A stretch of 64,000 bases of DNA, from NCBI GenBank assembly GCA_963728975.1, contig CAVSMF010000001.1:1054001-1118000 (forward strand). The letters run 5' to 3'. The translations under genes were made by a program, and so were the position numbers. Within the stretch, counting starts at the first letter, position 1; each line of letters opens with the position of its first letter. The notes under the pieces are model-generated. The model saw nothing but the letters and a program-made list of their open reading frames with translations. It was not told the origin of the DNA and searched no databases. This DNA is from DATFCK01 sp963728975. GTDB taxonomy: Bacteria > Verrucomicrobiota > Verrucomicrobiia > Chthoniobacterales > UBA10450. Shown piece by piece: positions 26,205 to 36,351 of this stretch.

Positions 26205-27158
26205 ATGAACTACGAATTGCGTCGGGACGAAACGCTCGGAGACGGTTTGCGGCGGATTTGCCGGAAGCAAATCGATCTGGCCCTGGCTTTTGCCCGCGGG
26301 GAAAAGGAAACCGACGACACGCCGGTGCACGAAACGCGGAAACGCCTGAAGAAGACGCGGGCAGGGCTGGCTCTGGTAAAAAAGGAGATCGGACGGGGTT
26401 TATTCAAGAGGCAAGACCACTGTTTACGGGACGTGGGGCGAACGATCTCCGAAGTGCGCGACGCGGAAGTCCGGCTCCAAACGATCCGGCAGTTGCAGGG
26501 CCTGGCCCGGAATCACAAGCACCGCAAATATGCCAGGCTGGAAGAGATGCTGGTCTTGGAGCTGGAAAGTTTTGTCGCGGCTTTCGCGGAGTGGCATGTG
26601 CAGGCGATTCCCAAGCTGGAGCAGATGCGCGCGGCAATCGAGGCGTGGCCTCTTGACCAATTTGATTCCACCCAACTGTGCCAGGCGATCCGAAGGACCT
26701 ATAAATGCGGCCGCAAAGCCCTGGCCCAAGCCAAGCTGAAGCGGACACCGGAGAGTTTCCACGACTTTCGCAGTGTCGCGAAACAACTGGGCTACCAGTT
26801 GCGGATCATTCGCCCGGCCCATCCGGTGGTGCTTGAGAGCCTCGGAACCGAGCTTCAGTCCCTGGGCGACTTGCTGGGGAGAGCTCACGATTTGACCTTC
26901 CTGGGCGATCGACTTCGCCAGGAAGACAGACAATCGCCGTTCGCCTCGGAAAGCCACGAATTGATGGCGGTGATCGAAGCCAGCGCTTCCGATCTTCAAT
27001 TCGGCGCGGCCGATCTGGCGGAAAGATTTTTTTCCGAAAGACCGCGTGATTTCGGAAGACGCGTGGCAGGTTGGCTGGCTGATTGGCCGGATGATAACAG
27101 CCGCTCGCTGGCCAGAGAACTGGTGAATGACACCGGCAAAGGCGCCACCGCGGCCTGA
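26205..27158 (+). CDS. CHAD domain protein (polyphosphate binding)
   Basis: A 317-residue, almost all helical protein of the CHAD family. The first histidine block is VHETRKRLKKTRAGLALVKK and a second repeat is ESFHDFRSVAKQLGYQLRII. CHAD domains bind polyphosphate granules through conserved His and basic residues. It is 12 bases from the CYTH gene and on the same strand, in a block with PPK1 and polyP glucokinase. It probably localises to or organises polyP. The start at 26205 is an ATG preceded by AAGGAAGG. Confidence 0.9.
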   Translation: MNYELRRDETLGDGLRRICRKQIDLALAFARGEKETDDTPVHETRKRLKKTRAGLALVKKEIGRGLFKRQDHCLRDVGRTISEVRDAEVRLQTIRQLQGLARNHKHRKYARLEEMLVLELESFVAAFAEWHVQAIPKLEQMRAAIEAWPLDQFDSTQLCQAIRRTYKCGRKALAQAKLKRTPESFHDFRSVAKQLGYQLRIIRPAHPVVLESLGTELQSLGDLLGRAHDLTFLGDRLRQEDRQSPFASESHELMAVIEASASDLQFGAADLAERFFSERPRDFGRRVAGWLADWPDDNSRSLARELVNDTGKGATAA

Positions 27159-27164
27159 ATCAAG

Positions 27165-27638
27165 TCAACAGCGGAGTGCCGTCTTGGCGATCTTGGGAGG
27201 GAACAACCAGAGCAACCGGCCGCACTTCCCTTCGCCATCGAGCTCGACCAAGGCGAGACCGGCTTTGGAAAGTTTCAACGATGCGCCGGTGAGATGGCAA
27301 AGCACCATGCTGAAGTCGGGTTCATGGCCAACAATCATGACGTTGTCTCCCCGATATTTTCGAAGAAGCTGCCGGAGCCCGGCGGCATCAAACCCGGGCT
27401 CGAGGATGCGATCCGAGCGCAATCTGAGTTTGAACCGCTCGGCAACGATGGCGGCGGTTTGTTTGGCTCTCGGCAGCGGGCTGGCGATAATTTGATCCAG
27501 CTCAATCTCGAGCTTCTTTAGAAACCCGGCGATTTTTCGGATCTCTTTTCGGCCGCGCCCGGTCAAGGGACGCTTGTCATCCGATTGGTCCCAGTCGGGC
27601 CAATCCGCCTGGCCGTGCCGGAAAAAATAGAGGTACAT
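27165..27638 (-). CDS. sixA: phosphohistidine phosphatase SixA-like
   Basis: A 157-residue single-domain histidine phosphatase with the RHG catalytic motif (YFFRHGQADW), the SPLPRAKQTA block with the Arg, and GHEPDFS with the second His. The length and the C-terminal end match SixA, which removes phosphate from histidine in phosphotransfer proteins. It converges with the CHAD gene, ending six bases from its stop. In this neighbourhood an alternative role on small phosphate compounds is possible. Confidence 0.88.
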   Translation of the reverse strand: MYLYFFRHGQADWPDWDQSDDKRPLTGRGRKEIRKIAGFLKKLEIELDQIIASPLPRAKQTAAIVAERFKLRLRSDRILEPGFDAAGLRQLLRKYRGDNVMIVGHEPDFSMVLCHLTGASLKLSKAGLALVELDGEGKCGRLLWLFPPKIAKTALRC

Positions 27639-27686
27639 AATTGGATTGGAGTGATCAGGGGCCGGTGGTCGCGCCGGCGGACGGGT

Positions 27687-28379
27687 TTAGAAAACGATCC
27701 ATTTTTTCCTGCGTGTGCCTCGCTCGGTTTCCCAGAGTCTGATCGCGCCGAGATAAACGTTGCGGTTATGTCCAATTCCCACACCTTCGGGAAAAGTCTT
27801 GAACCGCTTGGCATTGCCGCCGCCCAAGACCACGTAATCGACGATAAACGCCTGTTTCAACTGACGCACCGCGTGTCTCACTTCGTTTTTCCAGGCGCGT
27901 TCGCCTAAACGGGCGAAGCCAGGCTTCCCCAGATACTTTTCGATGATTTTGCCGTCTCGATAGGGCAGATCCCCCAGCTCAAGGGGCATCAATGTTTTTT
28001 CCCACACCATGGCTGAGCCAAGTCCGGTTCCGAGCCCCAGAAAAAGCATGCGCCCGCCGCGAAAGCTGCCGAGCGCCTGGAGGGCGGCATCGTTAACGAT
28101 CCGGACCGGTTTACCCAGGGCCCTCTGAAAATTGAACCGGGTCCACCCCGGGCCGAGGTGTTTCGGGTCTTTCATGATCCGATTGTTTCGAACCACCGAG
28201 GGAAATCCAATCGACACAGCGTCAAAATTCCAGCCGGCGAGATGTTGCCGGATGTTGCGAATCATGCTTCCGGGGGTCATGGCCGGACCGGAGGCGAACT
28301 TCCTCCGCTCCGTCGGGGATATCATCAGCTTCACGTTCGTGCCGCCGATGTCGACTGCAAGAATCGCCTTCTTCTTCAC
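27687..28379 (-). CDS. ppgK: polyphosphate glucokinase (ROK family)
   Basis: A 230-residue ROK kinase with the phosphate-1 motif AVDIGGTNVKLM, the sugar site IVNDAALQALGSF and GLGTGLGSAMVW. Short length without the zinc motif of ordinary ROK repressors is typical of polyphosphate glucokinases, which phosphorylate glucose with polyP (or ATP). Its ATG overlaps the stop of ppk1 by four bases, so the pair is translationally coupled, which strongly supports a polyP-linked role. Confidence 0.9.
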   Translation of the reverse strand: MKKKAILAVDIGGTNVKLMISPTERRKFASGPAMTPGSMIRNIRQHLAGWNFDAVSIGFPSVVRNNRIMKDPKHLGPGWTRFNFQRALGKPVRIVNDAALQALGSFRGGRMLFLGLGTGLGSAMVWEKTLMPLELGDLPYRDGKIIEKYLGKPGFARLGERAWKNEVRHAVRQLKQAFIVDYVVLGGGNAKRFKTFPEGVGIGHNRNVYLGAIRLWETERGTRRKKWIVF

Positions 28380-30595
28380 TTCGGCGCGGGCGGAGCTTTG
28401 ATCGGGGTTAACTTGATGGAACGCGTCTTTTTCGAGTCGGCCAAACGTTTTGCCTGATTCCGCGAATTTTGCCGGAAAAAGAGCTGGGCCTGGGAGGCGG
28501 GTTCGCCTTCCCGGGGATGCAAACGAACATAAGTCGCGTCCGGCTGGAGCTCGCGCGATTTGACGCGGTCGCTCAAAAATGCGGGCAGAACCTCGTCAAC
28601 GATCTTTTTGCGCAGGGGCGGATCCTCAATTGGAAACGCGATTTCAACCCGGCGAACCAGATTGCGGGGCATCCAATCGGCGCTGGAGAGATAGAGCACC
28701 GGCGAGCCGGCATTATCGAAGCAGTAGATGCGGCTATGCTCGAGAAAGCGTCCGACGATGCTGACGACGCGGATATTTTCGCTCAACCCGGGAATGCCGG
28801 GCCGCAGACAACAAATACCGCGAACGATGAGGTCGATCTGCACTCCGGCGCAGGAGGCTTCGTAGAGTTTTTCAATGATCTCCTGGTCGACCAGGGCGTT
28901 GATTTTCGCGATGATCCGGCCGGGTTTGCCGGCAATTGCATGATCGCGCTCGCGCTCGATGAAGCCGATCAACCGCTGCCGCATATCGAACGGGGCCACG
29001 ATCAATTTCTCCAGACCGGGATAACCGGCCAGACCGGTCAAGGTATTGAACACAATCGCCAGCTCTTCGGTTATCTGCCGGTTAGTCGTGAACAGGCTGA
29101 AGTCGGTGTAGATCCGAGCGGTCCGGGGGTGATAATTGCCCGTGCCGAGATGAACATAGTGGCGGAGACGATCGGCATCCCGCCTAACGATGAGGAGGGC
29201 CTTGCAATGGGTCTTGAGGCCGACTACGCCGTAAACCACATGGGCGCCCGCCTCTTCCAGCCGGCGAGCCCATTGAATATTGGCCGCCTCGTCAAACCGG
29301 GCCCGGAGCTCGACCAGGGCAGTGACTTGTTTGCCGGCATTGGCGGCATCAATCAGGGCTTCGACAATCGGGGAATCGCCGCTGGTCCGGTAAAGGGTGA
29401 TCTTAAGCGCGAGGACCTGGGGATCTTTGGCCGCGTTCTCGATCAATTCGACCACCGGATCGAAGCTCTCATAAGGGTGGTGCAACAACACATCCTGTTT
29501 CCGCATCACATCAAAGATATTTGCATGCGGGGGCAGGGCCGGATCCCGCACCGGCTGAAACGCGCGATCCTTGAGTTTGGCGAAAGCATCGTTCGCCACC
29601 AACGGCATCAGATGAGTCATCGACAACGGCCCATCCACCTTGTAGAGGTCGTCTTCGCCCAAATCGAAAAACTCGAGCAGCAATTCACGGAAATCCTTGG
29701 GACAATTGGCTTCCACTTCCAGGCGCACCGCATCACCGCGGCTGGACCGCCGTAACTCGTGCTCGATGCTGCGCAGCAGGTTCTCCGCTTCTTCCTCGTC
29801 GATATAGAGATCGCTGTTACGGGTGACGCGGAAAGCGTGGACCCCGTCGAGAATCAAACCTGGAAAGAGATCGGCGATGTGATGTTTAATAAGAGAAGCG
29901 AGATAAATATAATCCCAGGAATCGTCGTCTTTTCCGCGGGGCATCAGGATCAACCGGGGCAAAACCCGCGGGACCTGCACGATCGCGTGCAGGAGCTCGC
30001 CCCCCCGCTGGGTCCGCGCCCGGATCAGCAGGTTATGGCTCTTGTTCAAGAGCTGGGGAAAAGGATGGCTCGCGTCCACCGCCAAAGGCGTGAGCATTGG
30101 AAAAACTTCCTCCTGGAAAAATCGCCGGGCCCAGGCGGCCCGTTTGACATTGAGCTGGGCAACATGATGAATCCGGATTCCGTGCTTGGCCAAAAGGGGA
30201 GCAATTTCCTCGTTCCAAAGGGCGTATTCGGTCGCGACCAGTCCGTGAGCGATGCGTTGGATCGCATTAAATGTCTCAGTCGGGCTTAATCCGTCCGGCC
30301 CGACATCGCTCGTTTCGCTCTCGATCTGCTGCTTGATCCCGGCCACGCGAATCTCAAAGAATTCGTCAAGATTGGAGCTGAAGATCGTCAGAAATTTTAC
30401 CCGCTCGATGAGCGGTTGGGTGGCATCCTGTGCCTCTTCCAGCACCCGGCGGTTGAATTCGAGCCAGCTTAATTCGCGGTTAATGAAATTTTCCGGGGCG
30501 GCGAACTTCCTGGCCGGCGTCGGCGGCGTAGCATCGGGCAGCTGGATGATGTTGTCGCCGGGATCAGGGGACGAGGATTCAATCTTTGGTTGCAT
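28376..30595 (-). CDS. ppk1: polyphosphate kinase 1
   Basis: A 739-residue enzyme that makes polyphosphate from ATP. The family start FINRELSWLEFNRRVLEEA is near residue 34. The catalytic histidines are in RHYVHLGTGNYH and GRFLEHSR, and LKTHCKALLIVRRD is conserved too. The start at 30595 is set by AAGGGAG about eight bases upstream; the open frame reaches further upstream but overlaps the next gene and is not family-like. It is downstream of the two-receiver PATAN regulator (27 bases) and coupled to ppgK. Confidence 0.95.
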   Translation of the reverse strand: MQPKIESSSPDPGDNIIQLPDATPPTPARKFAAPENFINRELSWLEFNRRVLEEAQDATQPLIERVKFLTIFSSNLDEFFEIRVAGIKQQIESETSDVGPDGLSPTETFNAIQRIAHGLVATEYALWNEEIAPLLAKHGIRIHHVAQLNVKRAAWARRFFQEEVFPMLTPLAVDASHPFPQLLNKSHNLLIRARTQRGGELLHAIVQVPRVLPRLILMPRGKDDDSWDYIYLASLIKHHIADLFPGLILDGVHAFRVTRNSDLYIDEEEAENLLRSIEHELRRSSRGDAVRLEVEANCPKDFRELLLEFFDLGEDDLYKVDGPLSMTHLMPLVANDAFAKLKDRAFQPVRDPALPPHANIFDVMRKQDVLLHHPYESFDPVVELIENAAKDPQVLALKITLYRTSGDSPIVEALIDAANAGKQVTALVELRARFDEAANIQWARRLEEAGAHVVYGVVGLKTHCKALLIVRRDADRLRHYVHLGTGNYHPRTARIYTDFSLFTTNRQITEELAIVFNTLTGLAGYPGLEKLIVAPFDMRQRLIGFIERERDHAIAGKPGRIIAKINALVDQEIIEKLYEASCAGVQIDLIVRGICCLRPGIPGLSENIRVVSIVGRFLEHSRIYCFDNAGSPVLYLSSADWMPRNLVRRVEIAFPIEDPPLRKKIVDEVLPAFLSDRVKSRELQPDATYVRLHPREGEPASQAQLFFRQNSRNQAKRLADSKKTRSIKLTPIKAPPAPK

Positions 30596-30621
30596 CGGCA
30601 ACTCCCTTGACTGCGGATTCG

Positions 30622-32811
30622 CTATTCGCCCAGACCGATCGAGCGGGTGAGACGCTGGAGGACGCCCTTGCGTTCCGGTTTGGTCGCGGTCCCGGCCGGC
30701 CAGCATTCCACGATTTCCATGGCCAGAAAACGAAACAAGGTCAGACGCGCGAATTTCAAATCGAGCCGCAGATTTTTGGCGATCTGCGCGACCGAGCGCA
30801 TGCCGTTGAATTGGGAGGCGAATTGGGCCTCGGCCACGGTTAACCGCAGATCCTGGACCCGCTCGAATCCGTCGCGGGTGTAAGCCGGGATGGAACTGAC
30901 ATCGTAGTTCGCCTTGCTCCCGAGATCCTGGAACTGGATCACGCGCAAAGTAGCCAGCTCCCAGTGATCCATGTCTCCCTCCGGCGTCAGTTCGTTCGCG
31001 TACTCCGGCAACTGCGTCCTTTGCTCGAAGGTGAAGCGCACCCGCTCCGCCGTCCACAATTGGGCAAAAAGTTTCTGCCCGTAGTGCTGCACCAGTTGCG
31101 CGGCCGGCTCGTGGAGGATGTCGCCGCTTTCGGCCAGGGTTATGAAAAGAGGCCGGCCCGTTTCCCGTTGCTGCGACCGGGCATGGCTGATCTTATCAGC
31201 ATCGACATTGACCAGCGTAATCGGCGCTTCAGAGCAATAAAGTTCCGGATCGCGAGTAGTGATCAGGAGCACCTGTCCATTCTGGACCAGAAGCTCGACC
31301 GGTTCTTTGTCCCAAAACAGACGCAAGTCGCCGGTAAGTTTCTCCCTGGCAATCGTCTGCAAAGCCCAGTTAAGAGAGAAGAACCCGGTATCGCCGCAGA
31401 AGAAGGCGCCGCCGGTTACCGAGTCGTCAGGAAAGCTGGCTGCGTTGAACTCAGAAACAGCGGCGGCGGGCGATTGAAAATCGGCCGATGCCGTTGTGCC
31501 GGGGGATCCACTGGGGGACGCCCAGCCAGCCTGGGTTTGGGGGCTGCTCCACCATTCGTCGGCTTGAGCGGACGCGGATTCGGCGGGCATTTCCTGGTCA
31601 GGAACGGCTGTTTCTTCCGCGATATCCGCCTGTTCGGGCGGCTCGTCCTCCAGGGAAGGCGCCGGCTGATCCGCCGCAGATTGCGGTTCGTCGGGCGATT
31701 TGGGCATATGTGTTTCCACAGTTTTGATAAGCAAATCCGAAGTGAACGGTTTATTCAAGAACCCAATCACGTTTGGATAGGCCGATCGGTCTATTTCAAG
31801 ATCGACCCCGATAGCGGACATGTAAACTATTGGGAGACTGGCCGTATCCGGGTCCTCGCTCAATCGCCGGACGACCTCGTTGCCTTTCATGTCGGGCAGA
31901 ACGTAATCGAGCAAAATCAAATCCGGCTGCTCGGCTTTCGCAGCCACCAATCCTTCAGAACCGTTATCTGCCGCCGCCGCCCGATAATGCGCCTCGTTCA
32001 GAATGTCCTTCACGAAATTCAGCAGCATCGGACTGTCGTCGATCACCAGAACTTTGCGCTGCTCGGATTCGGGAGCCGGCTTTGCCTTGCCTGGTTTGGC
32101 CCGGGCTTCATCGATTTTTCGCATCGCCTCCATCAGAAGCACCTGCCAATCGAGGTTGATGGTGCGCTCCTTGGATTCCGCGGCCAATTCCGAAATCCGC
32201 CCGCCTTTCCAGGTAACAATTTCGTTAAACGCAGCTACCCCCTCCTTTCCTGGCGCCGTGGCATGGCGGACCTGGCCGTTCTGAAAGAAAATGCGCCCTT
32301 TTTCCCCTTTTGGCCCGGTAAACTCGACCGCAGCGGTGGCACCGCTCATACATTTCAGCTGGATCACATCCGCCATGTGAAGGTCGCTTAACGTTCCCTG
32401 AAACTTTTCACCTTCAGGCGATACCTCCGGCCGCAACAGAGCTTGAACGAGTTCGACAAAGTCGGAGTGTGGAAAAGGCTTTTCCAAAAAATGAATTCCG
32501 CCCAGGGCGGCCGCTCGTTCCCGGGCGACGGCGAGATGAATGGCAGTCAGGATAATGGCGCGGGCGTGGGGGTGGCTGGTCCGCAAATCGTTGAGGAACG
32601 CCTGGCCGAAATCCGGCGCGGCATCGAAATCCAGGACGAACAAGTCCGGGCTGGTTGCGGAGACGATTCGCTGCGCTTCTTCCAGGGAAGTGGCGCGATC
32701 CACCACCGCCGCCGGAACGGTTTCGCGCAGGGCGCTCAGAATGGCGGAGGCGAGCTGCTCGTCCGATTGCAGGACCAGAATGCGTCTTTCGGCTGAGGTT
32801 TCCCGATTCAT
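30622..32811 (-). CDS. two-receiver response regulator with PATAN/DUF4388 domains
   Basis: A 729-residue regulator: receiver 1 (about 8-130, phosphorylation Asp in LFVLDFDA), a DUF4388/PATAN domain (about 135-235, FQGTLSDLHMADVIQLKCMS), receiver 2 (about 250-370, Asp in LILLDYVLPDM), an acidic Pro-rich linker and a second DUF4388-like region (about 455-700). There is no DNA-binding domain. Such proteins work through protein contacts, for example with motility or kinase systems. It is directly upstream of ppk1, which suggests a link to polyP control, although this is inference. Confidence 0.85.
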   Translation of the reverse strand: MNRETSAERRILVLQSDEQLASAILSALRETVPAAVVDRATSLEEAQRIVSATSPDLFVLDFDAAPDFGQAFLNDLRTSHPHARAIILTAIHLAVARERAAALGGIHFLEKPFPHSDFVELVQALLRPEVSPEGEKFQGTLSDLHMADVIQLKCMSGATAAVEFTGPKGEKGRIFFQNGQVRHATAPGKEGVAAFNEIVTWKGGRISELAAESKERTINLDWQVLLMEAMRKIDEARAKPGKAKPAPESEQRKVLVIDDSPMLLNFVKDILNEAHYRAAAADNGSEGLVAAKAEQPDLILLDYVLPDMKGNEVVRRLSEDPDTASLPIVYMSAIGVDLEIDRSAYPNVIGFLNKPFTSDLLIKTVETHMPKSPDEPQSAADQPAPSLEDEPPEQADIAEETAVPDQEMPAESASAQADEWWSSPQTQAGWASPSGSPGTTASADFQSPAAAVSEFNAASFPDDSVTGGAFFCGDTGFFSLNWALQTIAREKLTGDLRLFWDKEPVELLVQNGQVLLITTRDPELYCSEAPITLVNVDADKISHARSQQRETGRPLFITLAESGDILHEPAAQLVQHYGQKLFAQLWTAERVRFTFEQRTQLPEYANELTPEGDMDHWELATLRVIQFQDLGSKANYDVSSIPAYTRDGFERVQDLRLTVAEAQFASQFNGMRSVAQIAKNLRLDLKFARLTLFRFLAMEIVECWPAGTATKPERKGVLQRLTRSIGLGE

Positions 32812-33021
32812 TCTTCCGATTTATACATAGACAAGCGTCGGGGGTTGCGCCGGCATCTCCCTGTTACGAAGACTCGCTTCTGACGAAATGCAAAGTTTTT
32901 TATGATATCTGGAGAAGGCAGGGAGCCGGGGTGGTTGAAGGTCGATCTTTTGCGGTGCAGCAGCAAGAAATCGGCCGCGATGGCAATCGGGCCGGCCGGT
33001 AGGCCATTGGACCCGAGAAGC

Positions 33022-36000
33022 TTAAGCTGGGATCCCCGCGGATTGTTCCAGGGCCGCCGGATCCACCGCGGACGGGCCTGCTTGATTGGCCATAAAATAA
33101 AGGACCGGCACGGCCATACGGCTGATAAGGAGCGATGCGATTTCGCCTGCCATCAACGAAATAGCGAGGCCCTGGAAAATCGGATCGAACAGAATCACGC
33201 CCGCCCCAACCACCACTGCCATGGCGGTAAGAAACATCGGGCGAAATCGCACCGCGCCGGCGTCCACCACCGCTTCAGCCAGTGGCATTTTTTCACGCAG
33301 CCGCTGCTCGATAAAATCGACAAGGATAATCGAGTTCCGGACGACAATTCCGGCTCCGGCCATGAACCCGATCATGGAAGTCGCGGTAAAAAACGCGCCC
33401 AGCATTCCGTGAGCGGGGAGAATCCCGACCAGGGAAAACGGAATTGCCGCCATCACGATCAGCGGGGTGCGGAACGACCGAAACCAGCCGACCATCAAGG
33501 CGTAAATGAGGACCAGGACCGCGGCAAATGCGAGGCCAAGATCCCGGAACACTTCAATCGTGATGTGCCATTCGCCATCCCACTTCAAAGCCGGCCGCAG
33601 ATCGCTGAATGGCAGGTGGGCATTGTAAATCTCCAGCTTCGCTCCAGAGCCGCCGAACTGGCGGGTGTCGAGCGCACGCAATGCCTTGTTCATTTTCAAA
33701 ATGGCGTAGACCGGGCTCTCGATCGTGCCTGCGACATCCCCGATGACATAAATCACCGGCATCAGGTTTTTATGATAAATGCTTTTGTCGGTGATCGTGC
33801 GTTCGATGCTCACCAGTTCGCGCAGAGGCACCAGCGGGGCGGCGGCGGTTGGGCCCGGCTCGGGCAATGCGTTGGCGTCGCCGGAACGGACCCGCAGTCC
33901 AAGCAATTCCTCCGGAGTAACCCGGGCGGAGCGAGGAAGCTCGAGCACGATATTTACATCCTCTTTTTCGCGCGGTTGATGAATCAGATCGATCGACCGG
34001 CCGCCCACGGCGATTTGAAGCGTCTCCGAAATTGTTTGCGCGCTGATCCCATGTAAGGCCGCCTTTTCCTTGTCGATCACGAACCGGGCCTTCGGCTGAT
34101 CGGCTTCGATGTACCAATCGACATCCACCACGCCGGGCGTGTTTTTAAAAATGTCCCGGACACGCTTTGCCAGTTTCAGCCGCGATTCGTCACTCGGTCC
34201 ATAAATTTCGGCGACCAGGGTTTGCAACACCGGAGGCCCGGGCGGCACTTCGGCGACGGCCACGCGGGCATCGAACTTGGCGGCGATCTCAGCGACACGC
34301 GGGCGGACGCGTTTGGCGATCTCGTGGCTTTTTGCTTTGCGCTCGCCTTTAGGCAGGAGGTTCACCTGAATGTCGGCAACGTTCGCGCCGCGGCGCATGA
34401 AGTAGTGCCGGACAAGACCATTAAAATTGAATGGCGCAGCCACTCCCGCGTAAACCTGATAGTCGGTGACTTCCGGTTCGGTGCGCACCGCGGCCGCGAT
34501 CTCCCGCGCGGCCTGGGCCGTGCGTTCCAGGGCGCTGCCTTCGGGCATGTTCAGAATGATCTGGAACTCGCTCTTGTTGTCGAAGGGCAGCATCTTCACC
34601 TTTACCCATCCGATCGCAACCAGGGCGATCGCGCCCAGCAGCAGCATCGTAATCGCGCCAAGAAAAACCCAGCGCCGTCCCGAGCTGGCGATGAGCGGTC
34701 CCATCATGCGCCGGTAGATTCGGGTGAAGAAATCCTCGCCGCGCCCAAGATGTTTGGCCGGCTTACCGATACGCAGCAGACGAATCGAGGCCCACGGGGT
34801 AACGATGAAGGCGATCCCGAGCGAGAAAAACATCGCCGCGCTCGATCCGATTGGGATGGGACGCATGTAAGGTCCCATCAGCCCGCCGACAAATGCCATC
34901 GGCAGCACAGCCGCGATCACCGCGAAGGTGGCCAGGATCGTCGGGTTGCCGACTTCGTTTACCGCTTCCACCGCAATCTGCTTCCAATCCCCAAAGCTTT
35001 CAGGATTCCGGGCGAGATGAAAATGCCGGACAATATTTTCGACCACGACAATGGCGTCATCCACCAGGATGCCGATCGAGAAGATCAGGGCAAAAAGGGT
35101 GATCCGGTTGAGAGTGTAGCCGTAGAGCAGAAAAACGAGCAGGGTCAGGGCGAGGGTGGAGGGAATTGCAATCGCCACCACAGCCGATTCCCGCCAGCCA
35201 AGCACGAGCATGATAAGCAACGACACGCCAACCACCGCGATCCCCATGTGCAGCAACAACTCGTTCGATTTCTCCGAAGCCGTTTCCCCATAATTGCGCG
35301 TGACGGAGACCTGCACGTCGGAGGGAATGAGCACACCGCGCAGTGTTCCGATCTTTTTCAATACCTGATTGGCGACAGCGATGGCGTTCGCGCCCGGGCG
35401 CTTGGCCACGCTCAAAGTCACGGCAGGCTCTTCGCTTTGGAAAAGGTTTCCCGCCGGTTCGGACTGCGAGACGCTTTTCCGCGCCGCCGATTGGAAGCCC
35501 GCGCCCAAGCCAAAGAAAACATAGTTCGCAGGCTCTTCGGAGCCGTCCACAATGTCGGCAACTTCTCTTAGATAAACCGGACGATCTCCAAAGACCCCCA
35601 CAATGACGTTGCCGACGTCCGCGGCGCTCTTCAAAAACGCGCCCGTCTCGATCACAATTTCCCGGTTTTCGCTCGTTAGTCCGCCGGAGACAAACTGCCG
35701 ATTCGCCTGTTGAAGCATCGGCACGATTCCGGCCACGCTCAGATTCCGGGAAGCGAGCCGGACCGGGTCGAGCAGCACCCGGACCTGCCGGACCGATCCG
35801 CCGATGATATTGGTCTCGGCGACGAGGGGCACCTGCTTCACTGCATCGTCGATCTGCGCGACCAGCCGGCGCAGGGTCAAATGATCGTAGCGCTTGCTGT
35901 GAAAGGTGAGCGCCAGGATCGGCACGTCGTCAATCGAGCGTTGTTTGATCAGGGGAAAGGAGACGCCATGGGGGATGCGGTCGAAGTTCGATTGAAGCTT

Positions 36001-36351
36001 TTGATTCAGCTTAACCAGGCTGCGCTCGACATTTTCGCCGACCCGGAACCGCACGATTACGAGACTCTCGCCCGTGCGCGAAGTGGAATAGATGTATTCA
36101 ACCCCTGGAATTTCCCACAGCAGTTTTTCCATCGGCCGGGTGGCGCGCTCTTCAATTTCCTTGGCGGTCGCCCCGGGCATGGAAACGATCACGTCAATCA
36201 TCGGCACCTTGATTTGCGGTTCCTCCTCGCGCGGGAGCAACCAGATTGCGGCAATGCCGAGCAGGACGGAGGCAACGACGATCAGGGGCGTAAGTTTGGA
36301 ATCGATAAATGCGCGCGCAATCCTGCCGGCAACGCCGAGATTCGCGTTCAT
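33022..36351 (-). CDS. RND-family efflux transporter (AcrB type)
   Basis: A 1109-residue inner-membrane pump with twelve helices and two large periplasmic loops. Marks are the N-terminal helix around LIVVASVLLGIAAIWLLPREEEP, the GATAKEIEERATRPMEK block, the TM4 region IFSIGILVDDAIVVVENIVRH (the acidic proton-relay residues) and the late FMAGAGIVVRNSIILVDFIE. The substrate could be drugs or metals; the LPREEEPQI start is seen in several bacterial HAE-like pumps. It is coupled to the adaptor gene upstream. No outer-membrane partner (TolC) gene is seen. Confidence 0.94.
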   Translation of the reverse strand: MNANLGVAGRIARAFIDSKLTPLIVVASVLLGIAAIWLLPREEEPQIKVPMIDVIVSMPGATAKEIEERATRPMEKLLWEIPGVEYIYSTSRTGESLVIVRFRVGENVERSLVKLNQKLQSNFDRIPHGVSFPLIKQRSIDDVPILALTFHSKRYDHLTLRRLVAQIDDAVKQVPLVAETNIIGGSVRQVRVLLDPVRLASRNLSVAGIVPMLQQANRQFVSGGLTSENREIVIETGAFLKSAADVGNVIVGVFGDRPVYLREVADIVDGSEEPANYVFFGLGAGFQSAARKSVSQSEPAGNLFQSEEPAVTLSVAKRPGANAIAVANQVLKKIGTLRGVLIPSDVQVSVTRNYGETASEKSNELLLHMGIAVVGVSLLIMLVLGWRESAVVAIAIPSTLALTLLVFLLYGYTLNRITLFALIFSIGILVDDAIVVVENIVRHFHLARNPESFGDWKQIAVEAVNEVGNPTILATFAVIAAVLPMAFVGGLMGPYMRPIPIGSSAAMFFSLGIAFIVTPWASIRLLRIGKPAKHLGRGEDFFTRIYRRMMGPLIASSGRRWVFLGAITMLLLGAIALVAIGWVKVKMLPFDNKSEFQIILNMPEGSALERTAQAAREIAAAVRTEPEVTDYQVYAGVAAPFNFNGLVRHYFMRRGANVADIQVNLLPKGERKAKSHEIAKRVRPRVAEIAAKFDARVAVAEVPPGPPVLQTLVAEIYGPSDESRLKLAKRVRDIFKNTPGVVDVDWYIEADQPKARFVIDKEKAALHGISAQTISETLQIAVGGRSIDLIHQPREKEDVNIVLELPRSARVTPEELLGLRVRSGDANALPEPGPTAAAPLVPLRELVSIERTITDKSIYHKNLMPVIYVIGDVAGTIESPVYAILKMNKALRALDTRQFGGSGAKLEIYNAHLPFSDLRPALKWDGEWHITIEVFRDLGLAFAAVLVLIYALMVGWFRSFRTPLIVMAAIPFSLVGILPAHGMLGAFFTATSMIGFMAGAGIVVRNSIILVDFIEQRLREKMPLAEAVVDAGAVRFRPMFLTAMAVVVGAGVILFDPIFQGLAISLMAGEIASLLISRMAVPVLYFMANQAGPSAVDPAALEQSAGIPA

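Noticed and set aside
30596..31057. N-terminal extension of PPK1 by about 150 residues
   Set aside because: It overlaps the PATAN regulator gene, is not family-like, and a good ribosome site precedes the start at 30595.
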